DNA of 64,000 bases, from positions 930,001 to 994,000 of the forward strand of contig NZ_BCUT01000001.1 of the NCBI RefSeq assembly GCF_001591365.1, given 5' to 3'. Below, one piece after another: positions 17,357-25,877 of this stretch (position 1 is the stretch's first letter; each line of letters opens with the position of its first letter). Origin of the DNA: Variovorax paradoxus NBRC 15149. GTDB taxonomy: Bacteria; Pseudomonadota; Gammaproteobacteria; Burkholderiales; Burkholderiaceae_C. The notes beneath the pieces are model-generated. The model did not search any database. It was not told the origin of the DNA and worked only from the letters and a program-made list of their open reading frames with translations. Position numbers and translations under genes: made by a program.

Positions 17357-18474
17357 ACGCAGAGGAGCCGCGCGCCGTCGCCCCGCCGCTGCGGCGCCGC
17401 TCCCTCATGGTCGGCGCCGCATTGCTTTGCGGCCTGGCGCCCATGCAGGCGCTGCGCGCGGCCGAGCGGCTCGATCCCGACCAGGAAGCGCTCTTCATCC
17501 CCGGCACCGCGCGCCCCACCGCCGATGGCCGGCTCGAAGTCGACATCCATGCCTGGGTCTACGAACCCGAGCGCCGCTGGGGCCTGAATGCCGCGTTCGC
17601 GCGCTACCTGGGCCTGAACCTCAAGAAGCTCTCGCCGGCGGCGCGGCTGCGCTTCAACCAGCGCACCGCGCTGTTCCACGCCGAGTCGGAAGAAGGCAAG
17701 GTGTTCGAACTCGACTTCGACGGCAGCGCCGCGCGCGTGGCCACGCCGCCTTCGGGCGCGGACGGCCGCATGAACATGCGCATCGTCATCGACGTGCCCC
17801 GCCTCTCGCCTTCGAGCGAGTGGCTGAAGTTCCATGCCGTGACCGGGCCCGGCGAGCTGCTGCACCGCTTCAGGGGCGAGGCGCTGATCGTTCCCGCGCA
17901 GGGGCTGTCGGTCATTTCGGACATCGACGACACCATCAAGCGCACCCAGGTGCGCGACCGGCGCGAGATGCTGCTGAACACCTTTGCGCGGCGCTTCGAG
18001 GCGGCCCCCGGCATGGCGGCGTACTACCGCGCGCTGGCCAAGGCGCCGGACACGCGCTTCCACTATCTTTCGGCCAGCCCGATACAGCTGTACCGCGCGC
18101 TCGCCGATTTCCTTCGCGATGCAGACTTTCCCTTGGGCAGCATGCACCTGCGCGAAAGCACGACCTGGCGCACGCTCATCCCCGGCGAGCAGGATTCGCG
18201 CACGCACAAGCTCGGCGTGATCGAGCGCCTGCTGGCCGACTTTCCGCAGCGCCGGTTCATGCTGGTGGGCGATTCGGGCGAGAGCGATCCCGAGATCTAC
18301 GGACAGGTCGCGCGCGCCCACCCCGGCCGCATCGACAGCATCGCGATACGCGACGTGACCGGCGAGGACGGCCGCGCCAAGCGCTATGCGGCCGCCTTCG
18401 AAGGCGTGGCGCCCGGCCTCTGGCAGATTCTTTCCCCCGAACGGCCCCCGGCACCGATCCAGCTGGCAAGGTGA
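17353..18474 (+). CDS. App1-family phosphatase (DUF2183)
   Basis: This is a 373-residue protein with an N-terminal signal or anchor segment (LMVGAALLCGLAP) and a C-terminal HAD-like App1/DUF2183 catalytic domain. The nucleophile motif is SDIDDTIKRT, with FHYLSASP as motif II and MLVGDSGESDPEIY as motif IV. The fungal homologue App1 is a Mg-dependent phosphatidate phosphatase. The bacterial substrate is unproven but a phospholipid phosphate is plausible. It is coupled to folA by an ATGA overlap, which appears incidental. Confidence 0.85.
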   Translation: MNAEEPRAVAPPLRRRSLMVGAALLCGLAPMQALRAAERLDPDQEALFIPGTARPTADGRLEVDIHAWVYEPERRWGLNAAFARYLGLNLKKLSPAARLRFNQRTALFHAESEEGKVFELDFDGSAARVATPPSGADGRMNMRIVIDVPRLSPSSEWLKFHAVTGPGELLHRFRGEALIVPAQGLSVISDIDDTIKRTQVRDRREMLLNTFARRFEAAPGMAAYYRALAKAPDTRFHYLSASPIQLYRALADFLRDADFPLGSMHLRESTTWRTLIPGEQDSRTHKLGVIERLLADFPQRRFMLVGDSGESDPEIYGQVARAHPGRIDSIAIRDVTGEDGRAKRYAAAFEGVAPGLWQILSPERPPAPIQLAR

Positions 18475-18634
18475 GCGCCCGCCGCCGGAACACCATCGGC
18501 ACCTTGGTTTCCAGCACAGCCAACAAAAGAACACTTAGGTACACACTGGAAAGTCATGTGCCTCGCAGGGACTAGGCAGAACTGTGATTTTTTCCGCAGA
18601 ATGTCACTCCACCATCCAGACAAGGAGACGGCTC

Positions 18635-18874
18635 ATGTCCATGGAGTTTCTTCGGGTCATCGCCGAGCAGAAATTGCCATACGTCGTCCACACGCCAGCC
18701 GACATCGACAGGCTGCGCGTGCTGCGTGCGGCCGAGCTGGTGACCGCTTTCATTCCGCCGTCCAGCCACGCGCCGGACGACCGGGCGATACGCCATCTCG
18801 CCCAGGTGGAATCGATCACCGCCAAGGGCAAGCTGGCGCTGAACAAGGCCACCTCGGCCTTCATCGAACTCTGA
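18635..18874 (+). CDS. Small conserved-looking hypothetical protein
   Basis: This 79-residue ORF starts MSMEFLRVIAEQ with a strong ribosome site AAGGAG spaced 9 bases before the ATG at 18635. It reads through a mixed-charge alpha/beta-like sequence (YVVHTPADIDRLRVLRAAEL) to a stop that overlaps the end of the convergent ligD by 14 bases. It has no transmembrane or signal segment. I do not recognise the family. The 160-bp gap upstream has AT-rich patches that may hold its promoter. Confidence 0.65.
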   Translation: MSMEFLRVIAEQKLPYVVHTPADIDRLRVLRAAELVTAFIPPSSHAPDDRAIRHLAQVESITAKGKLALNKATSAFIEL

Positions 18875-21404
18875 AGCCCAGCAGCTTCATTGCGGCTCCC
18901 GGACTCTTTGCAGCCTTTGCATACGCAGCCCACGGATCGTTGCCGCGGTCGAGCCGTGCATGGATGTTCCGCAGGGTCCACTGCGCACCGCTCGTGAGCG
19001 TGGGAACCTCCTGCCATTCCACCGGCACCGACACCCCCATGCCGGGGCGCGCCCGCACCGACCAGGCGCAGATGGTGGTCGCGCCGAAGCCGTTGCGCAG
19101 GTAGTCGATGAAGATGCGGCCGACGCGGTTGTCCGGCCCGCTCTTGGCGACGAACATCTGCGGCAGGGTGCGCGCCATGTGCCGCACGATGGCCTGCGAG
19201 AAATCCTTGATGGTGTCCCAGTCGTACTGCCGCTTGAGCGGCACCACCACGTGCAGCCCCTTGCCGCCGCTGGTCTTGCAGAACGGCGCCAGGCCCAGTT
19301 CGTCGAGCACCACGCGCATCAGCTCGGCGGCCTGCAGCACCATGGGCCAGCCGACGCCCTCACCCGGGTCGAGGTCGAAGGTCATGCGGTCGGGCTTGCC
19401 GATGAGCGTCTTCAGGCCGTTCCAGGTATGGAACTCGACGACGTTCATCTGCGCCGCACTCAGCAGCCCGAGCGGCCCCGCGATCTCGATCAGCTCGGGG
19501 TGCTTGGGCCACAGCGCCGCATCGAGCTGCCGCACGCCGGCCATCTGCCCCAGCTCCAGGTGCTTCTGGAAGAACAGCTGGCCGCCGATGCCCTGCGGCG
19601 CGCGCACGAACGACACGGGCCGGCCCTTCAGGTGCGGCATCATCAGCGGCGCGACCAGGCCGTAGAAGCGCACCACCTCCACCTTGGTGATGCCGGTCGA
19701 CGGATCGACCACGCGGTCGGCATGCGAGACCTTGAAGTTGGCGGGCATGGTGGCGGCGGGTTCGGGCTCAGCCTCCGCTTCGCGGCCGGCGCCCGCCGGG
19801 TGCACCGGCTTCTCGCGGACGATGGCCTTCGCGGGCTTGTCCGAGCGCACGCTGTGGAACACCGGATGCCGCACATGGCCGTCCTTCGTCCATTCGGAAA
19901 ACGTGACCTCGGCCAGCAGCACCGGCTTGACCCAGTGCGCGCGTCGGTCGTTCTCGGTCGGGTTCTTGAACGGCCGCTTGTCGATGCCGAGCGGCTTCAA
20001 TCTTTCGAGCATGTCGGCGAGCGTCCGGCCGTTGAAGCCCGCGCCCACCGCGCCGGCGTAGATGAGGTCGCCCTTGTCGTCGTGCACGCCGATCAGCAGT
20101 GCGCCAATGCCCACGCGCGAGCCCTTCGGATCGGTATAGCCGCCGATGACGAACTCCTGCCGCTGCGAGCACTTGAGCTTGATCCAGTCGGGCGAGCGGC
20201 GCGAGGCGTACGTGCTGTTCTTGCGCTTTCCGATCACGCCTTCGAGCCCGATCTTGCAGGCCGAAGCCACGATGTCCTCGGGCGGCGCATCGAAGATCTC
20301 GCTGAAGCGGATTTCGGGCGGCGCCTTGGCCAGCAGCGCCTGCAGCAGGCCGCGCCGCTCGACCAGCGGCACGCCGGTGAGATCGAAGCCGCCGTAGTAC
20401 GGCAGGTCGAACAGGAAGTAGACGATGTTGCGCGTGTTCTCGCTGTCGAAGGCGTTCTGCAGGGCCTGGAAGTCCGTGCCGCCGGACTCGTTGAGCACCA
20501 CGATCTCGCCATCGAGCCAGCCGGGCGCGAGCTTCATGCGCTCGATCGCGCGCACCAGGTGCGGCATGCGGCTGCTCCAGTCATGGCCGTTGCGCGTGAC
20601 GAGCTGCACGCCGCCCTTCGCATCGATGCGCGCGAGCAGGCGGTAGCCGTCGAACTTGATCTCGTACAGCCAGTTCTGGGGATCGTGCGGCGGGCCGTCG
20701 ACCAGCGTGGCGAGCAGCGGCGAGAGCTTGGCCGGCATGGCGGCCTTCACCGCATCGGCGGGCATGCCGCTGGCCGATGCCTTGCCGCCGCGCTTTCTGG
20801 CCGGTGCGGCCGGCGCCTCGGCGGGCGCCGAGACCGCAGCAGCAGGCATCGGCATCTGCGCCACGCTGTCCGGGAACTGGTCGACCACGCTGAACTCCGC
20901 GGCCGGGCGGGCGTACTCGTCGTGCTCCTTGATCAAGAGCCACGCGTCCTGCTTTTCATCGGCCTTGCCGTGCATGCGCACCAGCGTCCACTTGCCCCGC
21001 AGCTTATAGCCGTGCAGCTCGAACTTGAGGCGCCCCGCCCTGTAGCCCTTGCGCGGATCGCCGATGGGCGTCCAGCTGCCCTTGTCCCAGATGATCACCT
21101 TGCCCGCGCCGTACTGCCGTGGCGGTATCTCGCCCTCGAACTGGTTGTAGGCGATGGGATGGTCCTCCACATGCACGGCCATGCGCTTGTCGTGCGTGTC
21201 GTAGCTCGGGCCCTTGGGCACGGCCCAGCTCTTCATGGCGCCATCGAGCTCGATGCGGAAGTCGTAGTGCAGCCGGGTCGCCCAGTGCTTCTGCACCACG
21301 AACTGCAGCACGCCGGGCGCCGATGCGCCGCCCTCCGCGGGCTCGGGGGTGGCGCCGAAGTTGCGCTTTTCCTTGTAGCGCTTCAGGGGGTTTGCGCGCG
21401 CCAT
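18861..21404 (-). CDS. ligD: ATP-dependent DNA ligase D (NHEJ)
   Basis: This is a multifunctional end-joining ligase, 847 residues, with three domains in the order phosphoesterase, ligase, polymerase. The PE domain (about 30-165) carries RLHYDFRIEL with H46 and D48. The nucleotidyl-transfer lysine is K250 in YEIKFDGYR. The primase-like polymerase domain holds the metal acids in MTFDLDPGEG and the KTSGGKGLHV motif. With Ku it repairs double-strand breaks by non-homologous end joining. No ku gene is in the window. The start overlaps the flippase gene end by 22 bases, so it is the last gene of the KaiC/kinase operon. Confidence 0.95.
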   Translation of the reverse strand: MARANPLKRYKEKRNFGATPEPAEGGASAPGVLQFVVQKHWATRLHYDFRIELDGAMKSWAVPKGPSYDTHDKRMAVHVEDHPIAYNQFEGEIPPRQYGAGKVIIWDKGSWTPIGDPRKGYRAGRLKFELHGYKLRGKWTLVRMHGKADEKQDAWLLIKEHDEYARPAAEFSVVDQFPDSVAQMPMPAAAVSAPAEAPAAPARKRGGKASASGMPADAVKAAMPAKLSPLLATLVDGPPHDPQNWLYEIKFDGYRLLARIDAKGGVQLVTRNGHDWSSRMPHLVRAIERMKLAPGWLDGEIVVLNESGGTDFQALQNAFDSENTRNIVYFLFDLPYYGGFDLTGVPLVERRGLLQALLAKAPPEIRFSEIFDAPPEDIVASACKIGLEGVIGKRKNSTYASRRSPDWIKLKCSQRQEFVIGGYTDPKGSRVGIGALLIGVHDDKGDLIYAGAVGAGFNGRTLADMLERLKPLGIDKRPFKNPTENDRRAHWVKPVLLAEVTFSEWTKDGHVRHPVFHSVRSDKPAKAIVREKPVHPAGAGREAEAEPEPAATMPANFKVSHADRVVDPSTGITKVEVVRFYGLVAPLMMPHLKGRPVSFVRAPQGIGGQLFFQKHLELGQMAGVRQLDAALWPKHPELIEIAGPLGLLSAAQMNVVEFHTWNGLKTLIGKPDRMTFDLDPGEGVGWPMVLQAAELMRVVLDELGLAPFCKTSGGKGLHVVVPLKRQYDWDTIKDFSQAIVRHMARTLPQMFVAKSGPDNRVGRIFIDYLRNGFGATTICAWSVRARPGMGVSVPVEWQEVPTLTSGAQWTLRNIHARLDRGNDPWAAYAKAAKSPGAAMKLLGFRVR

Positions 21405-22396
21405 GGTGTGTCGGCCTCCGTGTCCAGCGGGTGGCTTGCCGCGTAGCGTTCGAGCAGCAGGTAGAGCACCAGGCCGCCAGCCAGCGGCAGCAGGTAGTAG
21501 AGCGCGCGGTAGGCCAGCACGGCCCCCATCAGCGCGCCCTGGCGCACGGTGCCCGAGAGCAGCGCCAGGTACACGGCCTCGAGCACGCCGAGCCCGGCCG
21601 GGATCGGCGTGATCACGCCGACGATGGACGCGGCCAGCAGCACGCTCAGCGTGGTGGCGTAGGGCACCTGCCGGCCCAGCAGCAGGTACATCGCGCAGCC
21701 CATCAATGCCCAGTTGGCGGTGGAGAGCGTGAGCTGGACGACCGCAAGCCGTGCCGAAGGGAGCCTCACCCGCCGCCCCCTCAGCTGCCACTGGCGCCCG
21801 CGCAAAAAGGCGCAGGCCGCCACGTACGCCGCCGCAAGAAGGATCATCAGCACGCCCAGCGCGCGCAACGCGTCGGCCCCGATGCTGGCCTGGCGCGGCG
21901 GCGTGATGATGCCCGCGGCGAACAGGCCACCCGCCAGCAGCCCGTAGCCGAGCCAGTTGGTGGCCAGGCTCACGCCGACGATCTGCGCCACCACGGCTTC
22001 ATCGAGGCCGGCGCGCGCATAGAGCCGGGCGCGCATCCCGATGCCGCCGACCAGCGAGCCCAGGTTGAGGTTGAAGGCATAGCTCGTCACCGCGATGGCC
22101 CAGGTGCGCCAGCGCGGCACGCGGTGGCGCGTGTGCCGCCGGCCGATGAGGTCGAAGCATCCGTAGAGCGCATGGCTGGCGGTCGTGATGGCCCACACGC
22201 CCAGCAGCAGCATCGCCGGATAGCGCTGCAGCGCCTCCCATGCGCCGGCCCAGTCGACCTTGTGCGCATGCGACAGCAGCAGGCCCAGCACCACGAGCCC
22301 CAGCAGCGGCAGCAGCCATCGGCGGCTGCGGCGCCACAGCGACAGCCGGCCGGCCGGATGGTCCGCCGCCGAAAGCGTGGTCGCGTCATGGTTCAT
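21383..22396 (-). CDS. Lysylphosphatidylglycerol synthase-TM/flippase-like membrane protein
   Basis: This is a 337-residue polytopic membrane protein of the UPF0104 (YbhN-like) superfamily, also called the flippase-like domain of MprF. After a basic N-terminus there are about eight hydrophobic segments. Family motifs are NLNLGSLVGGIGMRARLY (about 115-132) and PIPAGLGVLEAVYLALL (near the C-terminus). Related domains flip aminoacyl lipids or carotenoid-type lipids. The catalytic synthase domain of MprF is absent. It overlaps the kinase gene by 11 bases and ligD by 22. Confidence 0.85.
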   Translation of the reverse strand: MNHDATTLSAADHPAGRLSLWRRSRRWLLPLLGLVVLGLLLSHAHKVDWAGAWEALQRYPAMLLLGVWAITTASHALYGCFDLIGRRHTRHRVPRWRTWAIAVTSYAFNLNLGSLVGGIGMRARLYARAGLDEAVVAQIVGVSLATNWLGYGLLAGGLFAAGIITPPRQASIGADALRALGVLMILLAAAYVAACAFLRGRQWQLRGRRVRLPSARLAVVQLTLSTANWALMGCAMYLLLGRQVPYATTLSVLLAASIVGVITPIPAGLGVLEAVYLALLSGTVRQGALMGAVLAYRALYYLLPLAGGLVLYLLLERYAASHPLDTEADTPWRAQTP

Positions 22397-23942
22397 GGTG
22401 CGGCCCCAGGGTCGAGATCAGCGCCGCCAGGTCCAGCGGCTTGAGCAAGTGGTGGTCGAACCCCGCCAGCGCGATGCGCTCCTTGTCGCCGTGCTGGCCC
22501 CAGCCGGTCAGCGCGACCAGGATCAATCCGGCCAGCGCGGGGTTGGCGCGCAGCCGGATTGCGAGCTCGCAGCCGTCCATGCCCGGCATGCCGATGTCCA
22601 GGATCGCGAGCCCGGGTGCCGGCCCCTCGGCCACCATGCGCAGCGCGGCATCGCCGCTGTAGGCCACGCGCGTGGTGGCGCCCATCGAGCGCAACAGCTC
22701 GCCCAGCGCATCGGCCGCGTCCCGGTTGTCGTCGACGATCAGCACCGTGCCCGGCAACCAGGCCGGCCAGCCGCGAACAGCCGGTGCCGGCGACGCGGGC
22801 ACGCCGCTCTCGACCCGGGCGAGCGGCAGGCGCACGCAGAACATCGCGCCCCGGCCCAGGCCCGCGCTGCTTGCCTCGACGCTGCCGCCGTGGAGCTCGA
22901 CCAGGCTCTTCACCAGCGTGAGGCCGATGCCCAGGCCGCCCTGCGCCGCCTTGGAGGTGCCGCTCACCTGTACGAACATCTCGAAGATCGACTTCAGCAT
23001 GTCCGGCGCAATGCCGGTGCCGTTGTCCCAGACCTCCACCACGGCCTCGCGCCCTTCCCGGCGCAGCTCGATGCGGATCTTTCCGCCGGGCGCGGTGTAC
23101 TTCGCGGCGTTGTTGAGCAGGTTCGAGAACACCTGCGTGAGGCGAACGCCGTCGCCGCGCACCACCACCGGCTCGCTGCACAGCTGCTTGCCCAACGTGT
23201 GCCTGGCGCCTTCGAGCAGCGGCCGGCTCAGCTCGATGGCGTCCTCGATCACTGCTTCGAGCGCCACCGCTTCCATGCGCAGCTCGATCTTGCCGCGCGT
23301 GATGCGCGAGACCTCCATCAGGTCGTTCACGAGCCGCACCATGTGGTCGATCTGCCGCCCCATGAGCTCGTAGTAGCGCCGCGCTTCCGCGGGCTCGTGC
23401 GGCTTGCGCATCAGGAGCGTGAGCGCGGTGCTCATCGGCGCGAGCGGGTTGCGCAGCTCGTGCGCCAGCGTTGCAAGGAACTCGGTCTTGCGCTGGTCGG
23501 ATTCGCGCAGGCCGTCGAGCAGCTCGCGCAGCTGGTACTGCCGGTTGCGCGCCCTGAGCGCCGTGCGGACCGTGCTGATCAGCGAGGCCACGCGCATCGG
23601 CCGCTCGATCACGGTGACGTTCGCGAGCCGGTCCATGGCCTTGGCGATGACGGGCGAATCGGCGCCCTGGCGCGCCAGAACGAGCACCGGCAGATCGGAC
23701 CACGGCGGCTGCGAGCCCAGCACTTCGGCCAGCGCGGCCGCGGCCGGATCGGCCAGCACTTCTTCCGCCACCATGATGGTGCCGGCGCCTTCCTTGATGC
23801 CCTGCACGAGCTCGCACAGGCTGTCGCAGGTATGGGCCGCAATCTGTGCGCGGGCCAGTACGGCGCTTGCCATGAGGGCGTCCCTGGAGGTGGCGGTCCG
23901 CAACAGGATGCGCTGCTCGGCGGATGCGGCGGGCGGGCTCAC
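22386..23942 (-). CDS. Hybrid histidine kinase (pseudo-receiver, HisKA, HATPase, receiver)
   Basis: This is a 518-residue soluble hybrid sensor kinase. Residues 11-120 form a receiver-like domain without a phospho-accepting Asp (TIMVAEEVL at that strand). The dimerisation box has H161 in LAHELRNPLAP, then N-box FSNLLNNAAKYT, G-boxes WDNGTGIAP and GGLGIGL, and a C-terminal true receiver with D449 in ILDIGMPGMDG. There is no transmembrane helix, so it is cytosolic. The start is a GTG at 23942 that overlaps the KaiC stop (GTGA), implying tight co-translation. It most likely reads the state of the KaiC-like partner. Confidence 0.9.
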   Translation of the reverse strand: MSPPAASAEQRILLRTATSRDALMASAVLARAQIAAHTCDSLCELVQGIKEGAGTIMVAEEVLADPAAAALAEVLGSQPPWSDLPVLVLARQGADSPVIAKAMDRLANVTVIERPMRVASLISTVRTALRARNRQYQLRELLDGLRESDQRKTEFLATLAHELRNPLAPMSTALTLLMRKPHEPAEARRYYELMGRQIDHMVRLVNDLMEVSRITRGKIELRMEAVALEAVIEDAIELSRPLLEGARHTLGKQLCSEPVVVRGDGVRLTQVFSNLLNNAAKYTAPGGKIRIELRREGREAVVEVWDNGTGIAPDMLKSIFEMFVQVSGTSKAAQGGLGIGLTLVKSLVELHGGSVEASSAGLGRGAMFCVRLPLARVESGVPASPAPAVRGWPAWLPGTVLIVDDNRDAADALGELLRSMGATTRVAYSGDAALRMVAEGPAPGLAILDIGMPGMDGCELAIRLRANPALAGLILVALTGWGQHGDKERIALAGFDHHLLKPLDLAALISTLGPHHEP

Positions 23943-25444
23943 GATGCGTGCTGCGCGCCGTCGGTGGGAATGGGGATGCCCGTCAGGATGCCCCTGAAAT
24001 GACGCAGCGGCTCGCCCACCTTGAGGCCCGTGGCGGTCATCGAGAAATCGCGGATGCTGCGCTCGTGCGCGCCGCCGCGCTTCTTCAGCACCGAGATCGC
24101 CTGGCGCACCTCGCCCTCCAGCTCGAAGTAGCGCAGCAGCACCACCGCGTCCGCCAGGTAGCTCGCATCCACCGGCGTCTTCATCTGCATGCCGATGAGG
24201 CCATGCTGCGCGCCCACCAGCAGCGTGGCGACGCCGGCCTGGCCCAGGTAGGAAAGCAGCTCGTGCAGCTGCACGATCAGGAAGCGCTCGTCGGGCATCG
24301 CGTTGAGGTAGCCGTTGAGGCTGTCGATCACCACCACCGCCGCGCCGCACTCCACCACCGCCAGCCGGATCAGGTGCACGAACTCGCCCGGCGACAGCTC
24401 GGCGGGGTCGACCTGCCGCACCTTGATGCGGCCGGATTCGATGTATGGCCCGAGGTCCATGCCCATGCTTTCGCAGCGCGTGCGCAGCGTGTGGATGCTC
24501 TCGTCGAAGATGAAGAGGGCCGCGCATTCGCCGCGCTGCGCCGCCGCCAGCGCAAACTGCACGGCCACCGTCGACTTTCCCGTGCCCGGCGCGCCGACGA
24601 ACAGCGTGCTCGTGCCGCGTTCCAGGCCGCCGCCCAGCAGCGCATCGAGCGCTTCCAGGCCGCTGGGAATGCGCGCCGGCGCCACCGCCGGCGCCGAGGG
24701 ATGCTCGGAAGCGACCAGGCGCGGAAAGACGCGCAGGCCGCCGCGCTCGATGCGGTAGTCGTGGTAGCCGCCGCGGAACTGCTGGCCCCGATACTTGCTG
24801 ACCACCAGCCGGCGCCGCGCGGCGCCGTAGTCGGAGCTGATCTGCTCGAGCCGGATCACCGCATGGGCAATGCTCTGCACCTGCAGGTCGTGCTTCATGG
24901 CGGTCATGTCGTCCAGCAGCAGCACCGTGCACTGGCGGCCCGCGAAGAACTGCTTGAGCGCGAGGATCTGCCGCCGGTAGCGCAGCGAGCTGCCGGCCAG
25001 CAGGCGCAGTTCGGACAGCGAGTCGAACACCACGCGCGAAGGCTTGAGCACATCGACGTCCGAGAGGATGCGAAGGGTCGTCTCGCTGAGCTCGACCTCG
25101 GACGGGTGGAACATCGTGTACTGCTCGTCGGGCTCGAGTGCGGTCTCCGACGGAAGCATCTCGCGCACCTCGATGCCGCGGAGGTCCCAGCCATGGGAGC
25201 GCGCCACGCCCTTGAGCTCCTGCGCAGTTTCCGACAAGGTGACATACAGCACCGACTCGCCGCGCTTCACGCCTTCGATCAGGAACTGAAGCGCGATGGT
25301 GGTCTTGCCGGCACCGGGCGTGCCCTCGACCAGGTAGAGGCGGTTGGACGTGAGCCCGCCGCCAAGAACATCGTCGAGGCCGGGAACACCGACTTTGATC
25401 AGGCCGTCCTGGGCGGACGGCACGGCCGTACCGTCGAGCTTCAT
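23939..25444 (-). CDS. Two-domain KaiC-like ATPase
   Basis: This is a RecA-fold protein of 501 residues with two KaiC domains in tandem, as in the cyanobacterial clock ATPase. Walker A motifs are GTPGAGKTT (41-49) and GAPGTGKST (284-292), and the Walker B aspartates lie in VVFDSLSEL and VVVIDSLNGY. By alignment from memory, the autophosphorylation pair Ser431/Thr432 of Synechococcus KaiC corresponds to S428/Y429 (DASYLADAV). Serine is kept and threonine is replaced by tyrosine. The start at 25444 is preceded by GGAGG at 8 bases; an upstream ATG (25459) overlaps that site. No kaiA or kaiB is present. Confidence 0.92.
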   Translation of the reverse strand: MKLDGTAVPSAQDGLIKVGVPGLDDVLGGGLTSNRLYLVEGTPGAGKTTIALQFLIEGVKRGESVLYVTLSETAQELKGVARSHGWDLRGIEVREMLPSETALEPDEQYTMFHPSEVELSETTLRILSDVDVLKPSRVVFDSLSELRLLAGSSLRYRRQILALKQFFAGRQCTVLLLDDMTAMKHDLQVQSIAHAVIRLEQISSDYGAARRRLVVSKYRGQQFRGGYHDYRIERGGLRVFPRLVASEHPSAPAVAPARIPSGLEALDALLGGGLERGTSTLFVGAPGTGKSTVAVQFALAAAQRGECAALFIFDESIHTLRTRCESMGMDLGPYIESGRIKVRQVDPAELSPGEFVHLIRLAVVECGAAVVVIDSLNGYLNAMPDERFLIVQLHELLSYLGQAGVATLLVGAQHGLIGMQMKTPVDASYLADAVVLLRYFELEGEVRQAISVLKKRGGAHERSIRDFSMTATGLKVGEPLRHFRGILTGIPIPTDGAQHAS

Positions 25445-25463
25445 TTCTTCTTCCTCCATCGTT

Positions 25464-25485
25464 GGGCAGACAGTCCTTTCTGCCC
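25464..25485. promoter_or_regulatory. Inverted repeat upstream of KaiC-like gene
   Basis: A perfect 7-bp dyad GGGCAGA/TCTGCCC with an 8-bp spacer lies about 20 bp upstream of the KaiC-like start, in the leader region. It could be an operator or a 5' UTR hairpin. The rest of the 174-bp gap up to 25618 shows no other clear element. Confidence 0.4.
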
Positions 25486-25618
25486 TGTTCTGCTTGCGAT
25501 CTGCTGGCGCAAGGATTTTTATCAAGAGGCGCGGCCCCCGGGTTGTAGGGCATCGCCCTTCTTCGGCACAAGACAACGCCACTGCGCCGCGGCCGCTGCG
25601 CGCGGGCCGCGCACGGCC

Positions 25619-25798
25619 TCAGGACTTGTCGGGCGTCTTGCGCTCGGCATCGCCCGGATCCTGGAGCTTCCTGTTGCCGACCTTCTTCATCTGCTCCTCG
25701 CCCTCGGTGTCGCTGCCGTCGGTGGGCACGGATTCCTCCTGGGTGATCTCCGGTTCGTCGGGGGAGCGCTCGCGGCGCCTGGGCGATGGCTTGTTCAT
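25619..25798 (-). CDS. Small highly charged protein
   Basis: This 59-residue ORF begins MNKPSPRRRERSPDEPEI and is rich in Arg, Lys, Asp, Glu and Pro, with no hydrophobic core, so it is probably disordered. A strong site AGGAGG lies about 10 bases before the ATG at 25798, which supports real translation. It precedes the KaiC-like gene by 174 bp in the same direction and follows the CDF transporter. I do not recognise a named family. A similarly small DUF3606 protein lies beyond the transporter. Confidence 0.6.
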   Translation of the reverse strand: MNKPSPRRRERSPDEPEITQEESVPTDGSDTEGEEQMKKVGNRKLQDPGDAERKTPDKS

Positions 25799-25877
25799 GG
25801 CTGGCAACCTCCTGAATGAGCCCCGACAGTGGAGTGCCAGCGGCATGGGAGCGCTCAGGCAATGGCGGCAGCAGTCG

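Noticed and set aside
18861-21404. A full NHEJ system with Ku
   Set aside because: Only ligD is here. No ku gene was found in the window.
23939-25444. A complete Kai-type clock (KaiABC)
   Set aside because: Only the KaiC-like ATPase is present. KaiA and KaiB sequences are not seen in the window.
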